Shown: piece by piece, positions 24,501 through 35,155 of the stretch
Layout: every line of letters begins with the position of its first letter
How positions within the stretch are numbered: position 1 is the first letter of the stretch
Source of the DNA: Taxillus chinensis
Lineage: Eukaryota; Streptophyta; Magnoliopsida; Santalales; Loranthaceae
NCBI GenBank assembly: GCA_023512835.1
Contig: CM042086.1
Location: 17,699,820-17,763,819, forward strand
Direction of reading: 5' to 3'
DNA: 64,000 bases
Program-made: the position numbers and the translations under genes
The notes under the pieces: generated by a model
Seen by the model: the letters and a program-made list of their open reading frames with translations, nothing else
Database searches by the model: none
What the model was told of the DNA's origin: nothing

Positions 24501-24683
24501 AAGAACCAAGCAGATATATTAGGCACAGCGTGAGTAAAGCTTACTCATTTTTAAATAATTTACATATATTTTTTATTGACATTGTTATCAAAATAAATCT
24601 TACATTTTATGTGCAGGGTTGTTTTGTCGACACTAATCTCTTTGCCTGTAGTAATAGTCTACTACATCATCATCGGCCTATAA
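11742..24683 (+). CDS. PIN: PIN-family auxin efflux carrier, short/intermediate-loop type, six exons
   Basis: Exons are 11742-12435, 13115-13313, 22360-22445, 22931-23088, 24453-24529 and 24617-24683. All borders are GT-AG with matching phases, giving 426 aa with no stop. The protein would export auxin across a membrane. Seen are an N-terminal five-helix block (about residues 8-152) with [35 protein letters not shown] and [18 protein letters not shown] hydrophilic loop of about 110 residues (153-263) follows, then a C-terminal five-helix block with [40 protein letters not shown] and AALPQ. Long-loop PINs exceed 600 aa, so this resembles the PIN5/PIN8 short-loop group, which acts largely at the ER; that assignment is inference. 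The usual FAKEY motif after AALPQ is YAQLY here, and the last helix is diverged. Intron 2 is 9,046 bp because of nested insertions. Confidence 0.9.
12436..13114 (+). other. PIN intron 1
   Basis: 679-bp intron with donor GTTGGT and acceptor GCACAG. A TAT/ATT trinucleotide repeat (12467-12508) begins about 32 bases after the donor, and the rest is AT-rich. Confidence 0.85.
13710..13926. repeat. Three-copy tandem repeat in PIN intron 2
   Basis: Three copies of a roughly 45-base core (ACACTAGTCATAG, then ATGTCAACGCCAACTGCCGC, then GATTACATG) start at about 13710, 13799 and 13881, with AT-rich spacers; period about 82-89 bases. Copies 2 and 3 are nearly identical and copy 1 has several substitutions. 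Confidence 0.8.
14858..15270 (-). repeat. LTR type A, copy 1 (reversed)
   Basis: 413 bp. On the minus strand it begins TGTCACGACCCGAG and ends ACCCCGTGACA. By eye it differs from copy 2 at about 11 sites, roughly 97% identical. It is GC-rich and unlike LTR B apart from the ends. Confidence 0.85.
15665..16050 (-). repeat. LTR type B, copy 1 (reversed)
   Basis: 386 bp. On the minus strand it begins TGTCACGGACCGAGG and ends CTGACCCCGTGACA. I count two differences from copy 2 (one A in an A-run and one C/T near the end), about 99.5% identity. Confidence 0.9.
16053..16465 (+). repeat. LTR type A, copy 2 (forward)
   Basis: 413 bp, reverse complement of 14858-15270 with about 11 differences. It lies directly before the gag-pol primer binding site. 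The AA in front of it (16051-16052) matches the two bases that precede an LTR start after the polypurine tract. Confidence 0.85.
16468..16480 (+). other. Primer binding site of the gag-pol element
   Basis: TGGTATCAGAGCC, complementary to the 3' end of initiator methionine tRNA, two bases after the LTR end at 16465. This is the standard minus-strand priming site of plant Ty3 elements. Confidence 0.9.
16533..17683 (+). pseudogene. Ty3 chromovirus gag, frameshifted
   Basis: The frame opens at ATG 16533 (an in-frame ATG also occurs at 16467). An N-terminal charged coiled-coil-like region with the ELALAEQ and [10 protein letters not shown] stretches is followed by the retrotransposon gag domain ([34 protein letters not shown]). 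A frame change near 17195 moves the rest to another frame, containing [19 protein letters not shown] and a zinc knuckle [13 protein letters not shown] (17619-17657). A second frame change occurs near 17675 at the junction to protease. The gag would package element RNA if intact. The knuckle has CX2CX3HX4C spacing. Confidence 0.85.
17684..18360 (+). pseudogene. Ty3 aspartic protease region, frameshifted
   Basis: The protease active site is visible as [12 protein letters not shown] (about 17839-17874). Frame changes lie near 17930 and near 18345, so protease and reverse transcriptase are no longer in one frame. The downstream frame has [18 protein letters not shown], the usual second protease half. 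Confidence 0.8.
18361..19461 (+). pseudogene. Ty3 reverse transcriptase and RNase H, disrupted pol
   Basis: Open for 366 codons. RT motifs in order: [51 protein letters not shown] (usual F/T near the PP replaced by HSR), and the catalytic YLDDIVVYS (about 18852-18878). RNase H follows ([16 protein letters not shown]). A frame change near 19433 ends the frame inside RNase H. The family is Ty3/gypsy chromovirus by the chromodomain found downstream. Confidence 0.9.
19425..21208 (+). pseudogene. Ty3 RNase H end, integrase and chromodomain, disrupted pol
   Basis: The frame from 19425 contains the RNase H tail ([11 protein letters not shown]), the integrase HHCC zinc finger ([14 protein letters not shown] and CLVCQQDK), the catalytic core ([33 protein letters not shown]) and [12 protein letters not shown]. 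Frame changes near 20455 and 20500 precede the last part, which ends with a chromodomain ([23 protein letters not shown], about 21018-21085). A chromodomain-tailed integrase marks the chromovirus lineage. All domains are present but at least six frame changes prevent a full polyprotein. Confidence 0.9.
21188..21202 (+). other. Polypurine tract before LTR B
   Basis: A purine-rich run GGGTGGGGGGAGAA directly before TGTCACGG at 21203 marks plus-strand priming of the gag-pol element. Confidence 0.8.
21203..21587 (+). repeat. LTR type B, copy 2 (forward)
   Basis: 385 bp, nearly identical to the reversed copy at 15665-16050. It ends at 21587 and is followed by the CCAG target repeat. Confidence 0.9.
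22446..24452 (+). other. PIN introns 3 and 4
   Basis: Intron 3 (22446-22930) and intron 4 (23089-24452) flank exon 4. They are AT-rich with a CG/CA dinucleotide patch (22740-22757). I see no coding similarity. Confidence 0.8.
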
Positions 24684-27050
24684 CATTTCCTGCGTGTTAT
24701 CCTGTACTTAAGTTGTTTATTCCATATTAGAATTTTGTTTTTGCTGTTGTTCTTATTATATATTTAAATAATATTTATTATTTAAATATCCGTCGACATC
24801 CAAGAAATCACACCATATAAAGAAGTATCAGTCAAAGAAGTATCACACCATATAAAGAAGTATCCAGTGCTCCAAAATGGAAGATCACATAGAAATAATA
24901 AACCACTCTTGAAAGGGCTGAAAGGGCCGCCCTCGGGATGGAAAAGGCCGTGGAAATTCGAGTTATGGAAGATCCCATAACTGAGCATTCCGACAACTCA
25001 GAATCGGAAATGTGCATATCATATAACAGCATATCATAAAAGTGCAAAACCTAGCAGCAACCTGCAATAGCGTGCAAAAACCAGCTGCTATCCCCAGACA
25101 CCTTATCACACAAACAAACACATATATATACTAAGAACATACCTCATTTTATTTTCATTTTCAAAATTACTAAAGCAATTTGCTTACACAATAATGTGTG
25201 AATAAATGGACGATAGAAAACAAAAGAAGAATAAATCACTCATACCTGAAGGGCGTGATAGTAGATTTTTTTATCAATCGATCCCATGATCCTGTAGAAG
25301 GTGAAGTCAGCTATTATGGGAACCCCATTCCTCGATGCAGGATTTTAAGCCGAAGCATGGGAAAATCCAAAATAAACACGCAGGTCAAAATTGGGTCTAA
25401 TTAAACCATGCCCAATAAGGCTGTACAATCTTTCTTCATCCTTTTTGAAGTCTATTTCGAAAACCTTTAATGGGTTTTGATTAAACAACAGTCGACGAGG
25501 GTGTTCAATCATTCTTCGACCCTTTTGATTGAAGCATAATTAATTGTTCGATCACATGATGATTCTATGATGGGTTTTAAACCTTTTTGTTTTAGCAGTT
25601 AAATTGGAAAAACCTTTACGGGTCGGAAATGTCGATGAGGCTGTTCAACCAAATCTCTCTTCGTCCACGTTTCTACCAGAATCAACATGCTCCATTAAAA
25701 AATATTCACAATCCACCACAACATCCAATATATAATACCAGTAGTTAGCTTACTGGTAAATCATCAGTTCATAACCCGTTTCACCAAACAATGAGCTAAA
25801 GGACGCTTAGCAAAGAGCAAAACAAAAATCAATCTATGCAGAGACCAACATACTCTACAAAGACTTCGATGGAAGCAATTGATTTTATTTTGGTCTTAAT
25901 ACGACCAGAGGAGAAGGCACACAAAAGCAAATCAAACAAGGCCAATAATCCATAACCATATCAGAACTTAATAAGCAAATAAGCATCTAACATCAATCAA
26001 AACTTACGCAGCACTGCAGCAGTACGCGTTCATCTTCCTCTTGGACTCTGGCTGCAGCTAGCAACCACAACGCCGTCTTTACAGTGGGGCGAGGGCGAAG
26101 GAGGCTTCCTAGTCAGCGGCTGCGGGGACCTGTGGGTGTCGCGGATGAACTGGAACGGACGGCGGGTAGTTGGGTGGTAATGCCGAGGAGGGCTGTGGTG
26201 TGCTTCAACTGGACCAGTCATCCGTCGATGTCGGCTAGTGCTATGGACTGATACTCAACACCCGTGGTGGTAAAGAGGGCCGCGCGGGATGGACGGGAGT
26301 TTCGTGGGCTGGTCGCTGTGGCGGCGCGCCGGCGTCATAGAGGAGAAGAGGCGGCGGCAAGCAATCCCTTGATAGGGGAATGGGAAAATAGAGCAGGGTA
26401 GAGGGAGAAAAGACGACGACTGGCGATTACTCCTTGGAAGGAGCAAAGGCGGCGGTCGGTGGCACGATTTCCGGCGGGGAGACTCTCTTATGATGAGGGC
26501 TTGAGAGGTGATTTTTGGATAAGGTATTTTGGATTGTGAGAGCCCCCTTGCTTATGGTTTTTTTGGGGTTTAAATAGAGAGAAAGGAAGGATTTTAGGGT
26601 TTGATTGGGGAGCGGCGTGGAGAGATGGCTCGGGTGACCGGCCATGGTTAGCTTCAAGGGGTTGGGTTTTGGCTTGGGTATGGCCGTGAGAGAGAGAGAG
26701 AGAGGGGGAAACCGAGGCTTGACCATGGTTTGGTCGTGGGGAGAAGAGAGAGATGGAGGTATGGGCGTGAGCTGTGACGTCGTCGCGGAGCTCCGGTGGT
26801 CCGGCGGCCATGGCTTGGCGTGGAGGAAGAAGACGAAGAAGAGAGGAAGACGACGCTGGGGAAGAAGACGCGTTTGGAGAGATAGGGTTGAAGACGCCCT
26901 CAAGCCACCGATCGACTACACCCTGGTCTCTCCCTCCAGCCACGTCGAGTAGCCAAAGGCTGGCCTTGCCCCGTCCGTCATATCCACGCTGCCCGTGATC
27001 ATCGTCCGGCAACCCTGCCGCAGCATCAGAGTGCATCATAATATCATATG
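24684..27050. other. Intergenic region with unclassified repeat-like and GC-rich block
   Basis: A short AAAGAAGTATCA tandem sits at 24817-24862. A minus-strand splice-donor-like CAG/GTATGAG occurs near 25243. From 26020 to 27040 the DNA becomes GC-rich, with several overlapping open frames made of Ser/Pro/His-rich low-complexity sequence and a (GA)n run (26690-26704). I could not match any family. A non-autonomous LTR or Pack-type element is possible but not shown. Confidence 0.35.
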
Positions 27051-27142
27051 CTTAGCTTGATTTTTATTTTTATTTTTTTTTGGGAAGGGGGGGAGGGGGG
27101 TGGGAATGCAGGCAGCGACTCATGTCAAATTATATCTTATTA

Positions 27143-27786
27143 GATTATCTCCAACCCATTAGCTATAGCAAAAATTATAGCAAAATATACCTAAATTTGT
27201 TCTCTAATGGTTTAAGTAAATCAATAGAGAGCAAAAAATAAAATTATATATAACTTTTATTTTTGCTTTAACTGACCCTGCCATGTCACCAAATAAAAGA
27301 AAATTATAATTCAATCTTCGTTTCCATCCCCCTGTGTCTGCGTTCCCCAACCCCCTTCTCCCCCCCCCCCCCCCCAATCTCCCCCGTCACGCACGAGTTC
27401 CGACGGCGTCACGACGTAGCGTGCGAGGTCCGGCAGCGACTCTGGCGTCTTGAGACAGGGAGACAGTGATAGAGAGCACCGCTGCACCGATCCGGCGTCG
27501 TGAGACGGATCCAGCAATAGCGAGGCGAGAGAGAGACAAGGAAATGGAAAAGGAGACAGATCCACCGCTGCTCTGCGAGACAGTGATACCGACCTGCGAC
27601 TCGTGCAATGGGAAGTAGGGAAATGGGAATTAGATTTAGGGTAATCGGGTAGATAGGGAAAATTAATTATTAAGCAAAAAAATACATGATGTACCATTGG
27701 AGAGTCATTAGTTAAAACCTTACTGTAGCAAGCTAAACTTAATTTTAGCTAGTTAAATTTAACTAAAATGATTGGAGATGCTCATA
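27143..27786. mobile_element. MITE-like element with ATCTCCAA terminal inverted repeats
   Basis: The left end ATTATCTCCAACCCATTAGCTA and the right end (reverse complement GAGCATCTCCAATCATTTTAG) are imperfect inverted repeats of a kind common in plant non-autonomous DNA transposons. The inside has AT-rich flanks and a GC-rich core (27310-27600) including a C13-14 run near 27361. The target duplication is unclear. Confidence 0.5.
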
Positions 27787-28889
27787 ATAGTTTTTTTTTC
27801 TTTTACTAATAGTTTATCCGAACAAATTCAATAAAATTTTATTCTAACTTTTGTTATAACTAATGAATTATATTATAGATAATTTAAATTAAATATACCT
27901 ATAGCTTTTGCTATAACATATGTAAGGTATTAAAACCAAAAATGTAAATAATATATATGAGATAATAAAACCATCCATATAGATCAAATTTTTATATGAT
28001 ATTAAATATACCTATAGCTTTTGCTTTTTAAATCTTTTTTTCTATTTTTTTAAAATATCTTTGAATGAGCTACTCTGAATGCCCTTAGGGATGTTTGCTT
28101 TATTAAATTTAGAATTTAAATTTAAATTTGACAAACCAATTATTCGTTTAGTATTACAGTTTTTGTATTTTTTTTATTAAAATCATAACTTTTTTAAAAA
28201 TTGTGTTTTTCAAATTTAGTACCAACACTAGATAAGTGAGAAAAAATAAAATTAGCTAAAAATGATGGGAAATGCCCTAAACGCTTTAAAAATGTCACTT
28301 TTATAAAATATTATCTATAATAATAAAATATATTTTTTATGTAAATTTATCTTTTGCCGAGCACCACTCTCGGTAGATTCATTCTCACCCCGACCCTTGT
28401 GTGAATAAAATTGCAGACAAATCCTAGAACTGAAAGAAATTTCACAATACTGTTAAAGAATCACTAACAACAATTCTGATTTTGCTAAAGAAATTTCAAA
28501 ACACTGCTAAAGAAAATTCACTCCTAGAGCCAACAACAAATCTTATTTTTCTAAATCTCCACGCCAGATTTTGCTGAATTACCTCATGCAATGGAAGCCA
28601 ACGTTACAGCCAAGGGGGGAGAATAGCCGGAATGCTGAATAGGGGTCGGGAGAAGCGAAGACGTGGAGAAAAATCGGGTCCTAGTCCCTCAGTCGACAGC
28701 AGCTCATCCAATATGGCCTCTTACCCACGAGGTTCTTCCCTAAATTTAATGCTTCTCCAGTGCTCTGCATCCACTGCCCCTGCTCTCACATCAACGATCA
28801 GGCAGGGTCTGATTTGCAGTCCCACGATAACACACGGCGAGTCAGATTTGCGGTAATCAAGTTTACCCCAGATCAAACTCACTTTGCTA

Positions 28890-29275
28890 TGCAGTAATCA
28901 AGTTTACCCCTAAAAACACTTTAATAATAATTTGGATAATTTCAGTAATAAGTTATATTTATTTTATAAATTAACTGTTAAATTAAATATTCATATAATA
29001 TGTATTATGTTTATATAACTTTACGGTAATTTAATAGTTAATTTTTGTATAAATTTAATTTTAAAAAATCTAAATTAATATGAAGTAAAGTTAACTTTTT
29101 CTAATTAATTTTACATACAAATTAACTGTTAGATCATTGTAAAATTTTACAGCATGATACATACTATATAAATATTCAATCTAATAATTAATTTCTAAAT
29201 CAAATATCAACTTAATATTAAAATTACTTAAATTATTACGATGGTAAACTAAACTTGCTTACCGGCAAATTCCAA
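28890..29275. mobile_element. Fold-back MITE
   Basis: The two halves are long imperfect inverted repeats. The left arm (AGTAATCAAGTTTACCCC, then TTATAAATTAACTGTTAAAT, then ATAATATGTATTATG) pairs with the right arm (CATGATACATACTATATAAA, AACTGTTAGATC, GGTAAACTAAACTTGCTTACC). A near-copy of its left end (GTAATCAAGTTTACCCC) also occurs at 28853-28869. Confidence 0.65.
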
Positions 29276-29377
29276 CTCACAAGAAAAAAAAATAGCGTTG
29301 GAGATGATGACAGATAAAAATGAACAAATGGGAGATGGGCTAAATTTGCTATATGGCAAATAAAAATGAAAAATAAA

Positions 29378-29380
<3 letters not shown>

Positions 29381-29414
<34 letters not shown>

Positions 29415-29759
29415 TATTTAACTAACTGTTCAATTAGTTAAAAATTAAATTTACTATAATTTTATTAAAACTACTTTTTAGCTAAACTTTAATTTTGTTG
29501 AGGATACCACTCACTTATAGCAAGGAATAAAGATGAGAGTTAGTCATGTTTAAGAAAGAAAGAATCGTGGGATATGACACCTTAACAAACGACATTCTAT
29601 ATCAAATGTTAATGAAACACAATTTGTTTAGTGTCAAACGATAAAAGTTATATTTTCCACAATCACTTGCACTATTATTGATAAAATGTCTCGAAATGTG
29701 GAGTTGTCAAGAGTTCGAGATGAAAACATGTACATCTACATACTTGGATGAAAACATCA

Positions 29760-29789
<30 letters not shown>
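29381..29789. repeat. AAT and TA/CA microsatellites
   Basis: (AAT)n at about 29381-29410, and (TA)n passing into (CA)n at about 29760-29789. No gene seen around them. Confidence 0.8.
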
Positions 29790-29790
<1 letters not shown>

Positions 29791-29799
29791 AAAGCCTCA

Positions 29800-31075
29800 T
29801 GTTACAATCTCCATTTGTATATCCAAAACTCTTCTTCTACCACAGGTATTAAATGAATCAGGGCTAATTTTCACACGATGTGAGGGCAGCGAATGTGTTA
29901 TAAATTTGTGCTTCAGTTCTGTTCAAAGTACAGTGTAAAATGGGGTTTCTACAAACAAGTCTTTCATTGATGCATCGAACTGTCACTTGTAGTTAAGGAA
30001 GTGGTAGAAACTGATCGTGCTGTATAAAAGCTCCAAACAACGCTAAACCTGAAAATCCAAAATTGGAAGGTGTTACAACCTGCACAATAAATAAATAAAT
30101 CATACAGAAGTTGAATACAAACAGCTACTTCTCCAATGCACAAATTATAAATATAGTAAAATACAATAGAACATAATTCCAAATTCAGAGGAAAAATTGA
30201 TCACTGCCAAGAAAAGCTTGCTTCAGTTGCTTTAGATTTTATGTAAGGGCAAAAAAGCGTTCCAAAGCACCTAATAACTTTCCATTTCCCCAGACTACAA
30301 TATGCATTCTCACATAGACAATAATTCCAGAAGGATTACTTCAAGATAGATTCAACTACACATGACAGCCTATTTTTGGAAGAAGTTCAATTATGTAGAA
30401 GAACTGGAAAGCAGGTATCACATATGTGCACTTTCCCGCTGAAACATCCTTAAAAAGTATGATCATTTCAAATAATAATAATAATAACAGTGAAAACCAT
30501 TTTATTGTCTTAATAATCTGCTTCTGAAGATACAAACAGGCTAATAATTAATACACCTGATTATATAAGTGTGAAAAATAAGAATGCTTCATTTAATTGC
30601 TAACATACTGAATGTGTATATATATACACAATACAATCCGATCCTTGGTCTTACAACAATTAATATCTAAAAAAGTAAAAATCTTATAACAATTAATAAT
30701 TACGAATCATAAGTACAAATAATAAATATAATATGAAAAAATTAAAGAATTTATGTAATATCTACAATCTATATTTTTTGATTGCCCACATTAATAAATT
30801 TGAATTAACTTTCAACAAAAAGATAAAAATATAATTCTCCATTCCTCATAAAAACAGCATTGTGTCCCATCAATTATAATAAGAGCCTTACTAAAATCCT
30901 TTTTGATCAAACTGCAATTTTTCCTATCAGCCAAGGAAAAAAAAACTCAAGAGAAGGCAGTAAGAGACATACACAAAGAAACCAACTAACGTGTACAAAA
31001 GGCACAATGATGATATACTTAGTTTCAGAGAGCAACAATTCATTTGGGGTTCATTTGATGATACTTTAAGGTCGA
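29800..31075. other. AT-rich intergenic DNA
   Basis: No recognisable gene or element. A short TATATATACACA tract lies near 30618 and an AATAAT run near 30475. Confidence 0.45.
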
Positions 31076-31084
31076 TATTAGATC

Positions 31085-31546
31085 CACAATTTATACTTCT
31101 TCGGCATTGAAGTATTCCAATTAAAGCAGAGAATTTTTAAAACTGAAACTGATAATTCGACTTATGTTTTAGACTTATTGACTTATTGAAATTGATAATT
31201 CGACTTATTGAAACTAAAACTGAAATGGAAGTATGTTTTAAACCTCTTAGCTGAAATTGATAATTCAACTTGAGCACCTATTGATACTCCTATTGAAATG
31301 AACAATGATCTAGCTATTTATCTAGATCAGGTTCCAACGAACAAGAAAAGATATCAGATGTTAATAGGAAAATTGATATACTTGACTCAAACTATACATG
31401 ATATTTCATATGCAGTTAGTACCGTGAGTCAATTCATGTATAATTTGAGTAATCGACATATCAGTACTGTGGAAAAAAAAACTCAGTGTCACCTAAACCT
31501 TTTTATGAGACTAAAAAAAGAATTAACTAAAAAATTAGAGTTATAG
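31085..31546 (+). pseudogene. Ty1/copia reverse transcriptase fragment
   Basis: The plus strand shows scattered copia RT phrases: a YFFGIEV-like segment near 31100, TPIDTPIEMNN near 31275, then KKRYQMLIGKLIYLTQT and DISYAVSTVSQFMYNLS (about 31340-31455). These match the C-terminal RT region of plant copia polyproteins. Stops and a 170-bp degenerate gap separate the parts. I did not find LTRs. Confidence 0.75.
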
Positions 31547-31549
31547 AAT

Positions 31550-33970
31550 TTAGATTAAGCATATCAAAAAAATTGAATATATGCGGTACAAATTTAGGAA
31601 AATAAAGATTAACGAGCAAAATGTGATCACACTTATGGCCAAAAGATACCAACCACAAAATACTTTAAATATTTAGGGTAAATAATTCAGAAAAATTGAG
31701 AAATTAATGGTGATGTCAACCACAAGTTCATTCATAGCGTCGTTAGGGTAGCTCCGATAAAAGGGAAATGTTTCATTTAATTACGTTGATGTAGGCCAAT
31801 GAATACACAAGGTGAAAAAATTAACATAAAACAAAGTAAAAAACTTAGGAGAACATAAAAAATCACTTTGATGGATATGATAACAAAAGATATAACATTA
31901 CTAGCTTTGAAAGAAAGAATAGGGACCCATAGATTTGTTTGGGAAAACATAATCCATAAATTAGATTAAATATAAAATTTTTATAAGACTTGGTTCATAT
32001 AGCCAATTCCATAATATCAAGATTAAGATTAGTTAGCTTGGTTTTAATAAACTCAGAGTATTAGATTAAATTGTACTAAAGTTTTATGTAAGTTTGTTCC
32101 AACAAAATCAAATTTTTAATAGGTTCTAGTTCGTTGAAGAGAAGCTAAAAAAGACATGACACCTAGATGCTCCCTTTGTGTCACCATTTCCTTGGGTTAG
32201 GAGCACATCAACTTTAACGAACAAAGTTTGAAAGTTTGAGTGAGTTTAAACATAACATACATGAAATTTAGTCTTTATGTGTTCCGTAGCAAATAAGATT
32301 AAAAAAAATAATTTCCTTATTTTCTAGTCTTTGGTGCAATAAAGAATTAGTCAACCAAAAATCATTTTATGATCAAGGAAAGATGTTTATTGCTAAGGAA
32401 AATGATTGTCAAGACTTCATCTCTAAAAGTCATTTTTTAAAGTTCTCTACTATGCTCTTCTCTCAAGAAAAGTGTTTCTTAAATACTGAAAAATATTCTT
32501 TCCAAAATTATATAATGCAAAAATTATATTTTTCCTGTGATTATTTTTAATAAAACTACTTTCCAAATAAAAGCTATTTTCCACAAAGTAAATGAAGTAT
32601 TCCTGTTTGCATTAGAGTACAACATAATTCCACATAACATGAAAGTTGGACGAGATGCAACCAGTACATTCACGTTTTGATCCATGGAATCAGGAGCCTG
32701 AAAATACAGTTCTCTTCAATCACTCAACTAGATTAAATAGGATTGGTCAATTATGGTGGTAATTCAGTCAAATTGATTTACCCATTCCTTTCAAACAGAT
32801 CAAAATCAACTTGTACTTCCTGGCTCCCTTCAAGTTCTCATTGAACAGCCAATTTGGAAAGGAGACAAATTAGGCCACAACAGTGCAGACAAAATTTGAA
32901 GCGCTAGAATTGAGTATAGGATCCAGCTTAGAACTCTTTCCAGAATTCTCCTCCAACCTAGAATCACCAATCACCTCTGGTTGTCATAACTGCAATAGAC
33001 ACCTGCTGGGTCTCAAAAGAAATAACCTGGTACCTATGGATAGGAAATCAGGGAGAAGGTAGACACCACTGGGTCAGGCTTAATAGCCATGTAATAATCC
33101 GGTCATTATATGTAAAGCCCCGTATTTTCATTGGGTTGTCAGATAGCCGTTAGATAGTGTTGATAGTCTAGTTGATGATGTGAGTGTAATTGTGAGCATT
33201 TTAACTATAATTGGGCCCAATTTGAAATTTGGGGCCCTATAAGAGTATTTTTGTGATTTCAGTGACATTTTGAGGTTAAATTGATTAACTACAAACTTTC
33301 GATTAATATTTTGATTAATATATATAGATAAAGGGTAATATACAAAAGGAAGAAAAGTTGGGAAGGCACGTTCTATTAGTATTTTCACATTTGCTTCTAG
33401 AACAGACTCCTAGGGTTGCAGCAAACCATTTCTAGAGGAGGCGCCTGGGAAGAAGGAAGGGCTCTTTGATTCAATCTTCCCCTGTCTCGCCCTCTTCTGA
33501 TCATGCCCAGATTTTAAAATGGGGAACGAACGTTTTGGGGATTTTCAAACAAGAACCTCGTTCACAATTCCATGGACTTATTTAGAAAAAAGATTTTGAT
33601 TTAAAACTTGGATCGTTCATAGAACTCTAGGTATTGGTTTAACTTGAAACAAGTAGAGGCACATTTGGTATTGGCTCTTTTGAATCGACAAATTGGTAAA
33701 TATCACCTTTTTCTGTGTTATATGTACGTATGATTTGTTTTGGATGGATTTTGATTACTGTATTGATCCTAAACTTAGCATCCATCTACTGATGATTTAA
33801 TTGTTGATAGATTACGGTTGCATGTTGTGGCAAGAAATGAATAGTTAGAATTAGGACTTTTTTGCAGTTCGTAGACGTCATCAGCAAGCGAAATACATTT
33901 CTAAGCAATATATTCTAACCGGCCTTATTTTTACACTAAAAATCAAAGTGGTCATACATTTCTATGGAAA
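31550..33970. other. Intergenic DNA, possible LTR remnant
   Basis: No gene recognised. The stretch from 33112 starts TGTAAAGCCCCG, a phrase seen at the start of some chromovirus LTRs, and has a GC-richer part (33400-33560), but I found no matching end or second copy. Confidence 0.3.
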
Positions 33971-33979
33971 GATAATTTT

Positions 33980-34335
33980 TTTTATAGGTAAAAAAAACTT
34001 TATTAATAACAAAATACACAAGACGTGCACTAAGAAATAGACAAGAGCAACACCCATCTCAAAAGGAACACCCATCAACAAAATTCACAAGACAAGAAAA
34101 ACGAGAACAACCCGAGGTAGAAAGCCATCCAAGAAGAAAACGCAATACAAAGGCCTTAAGCTCCACCACGCAAAGCATGCGATCCTCAAACATCCTAACA
34201 TTCTACTCGCGCCAAAGACACCACAAGATACAACGAGAAATAACACACTAGAGTGGCGACTGGCGATCCACACAACTAGCCTAACAGGAAAAGAGATCAA
34301 TCACACCCCGAGACATCACCCAAGGAAGCCCAAAC
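33980..34335 (-). mobile_element. L1 LINE 3' end, truncated
   Basis: On the minus strand, degenerate frames give the end of plant L1 ORF2: a WVMSRGVIDLFSCW-like phrase, then SRCILWCLWRE, NVRMFEDR and VVELKAFVLRFL, which belong to the reverse-transcriptase zinc-binding tail. A short 3' UTR (GTGCACGTCTTGTG, AATAAAG) and an A-rich end follow near 33980. Only the last about 350 bp survive, typical of 5'-truncated LINE insertions. Confidence 0.75.
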
Positions 34336-34339
34336 AAAC

Positions 34340-35155
34340 CAAAATAATATAATGTTAAATTCTAGAAAAGCCAATGATTGAGTAGATTGGGGTAAAAAAA
34401 TGAGTTCATATTTCCTGCACCATTGTTGTGCATCTTTTCCTATGCCACATCTAAGCAAATGATGATCGAGCAAGGAGAGCCATTTGTTCAATTAGTTTAG
34501 AAAAAGAAATAAGCATGATAAATCATCTTTTTCATCTTCAGCCTGCGCAACCTAGAATCCTGGAATTCAGTTGCAGTCCAGAAAATTTCGGCCCCTAGCC
34601 TACATTATTTTCAGCAAACAAGCTCCTATAAATTGTCAATCAAGAAAATCTATTTCCCAAATGCCATATCCTGGTCAAAAATTCAACCGTCATTCTTAGA
34701 TACTACCTTCATTCGTCCTTCATAGCTTCACTCATAGTTTCATTAACTTCTAGAGTCTAACCACTTTAAGTTGACACTGAACATCTATGCTTCCTGTAAG
34801 TGTAGACAAGGGAACAGAGGCAATACAATTTCAACAGTCGTGATTTCTTCACAAAGTAAAAGTGCTAATTTCCCATACGTATCATGCCCAGACGCTCAAA
34901 AAAGGTGATGAAGCAAATAATTATATAAACAAAAAGTCAACTGGTACTGGTTAGCTTAATTAATGCAAACAAAGTCAGCTTAATTTTTATGTCATATTAT
35001 TGCTTCATTGCTGATAAAGGAAATGAGCTAATAGTTCAAACCTTAAATATCATGTTCCTCCCAACCACATTGCTTCTGTCTGAAGTCTGAAGTCCTTCAG
35101 ATAGTACGGAACTCTGAAGTCTAAAAAGTGTTTTGTCACACTGATTCTGTCTATC
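34340..35155. other. Intergenic DNA downstream of LPAT1
   Basis: No feature recognised; it should include the LPAT1 3' UTR next to 35155. Confidence 0.4.

Noticed and set aside
26427..27039. Two overlapping long minus-strand frames (158 and 183 codons)
   Set aside because: Low-complexity Ser/Pro/His-rich translations in a GC-rich block with no motif or consistent frame; listed only as a repeat-like region.
33112..33880. Possible chromovirus LTR starting TGTAAAGCCCCG
   Set aside because: No matching end, PBS or second copy could be found, so it is mentioned only within a low-confidence region.
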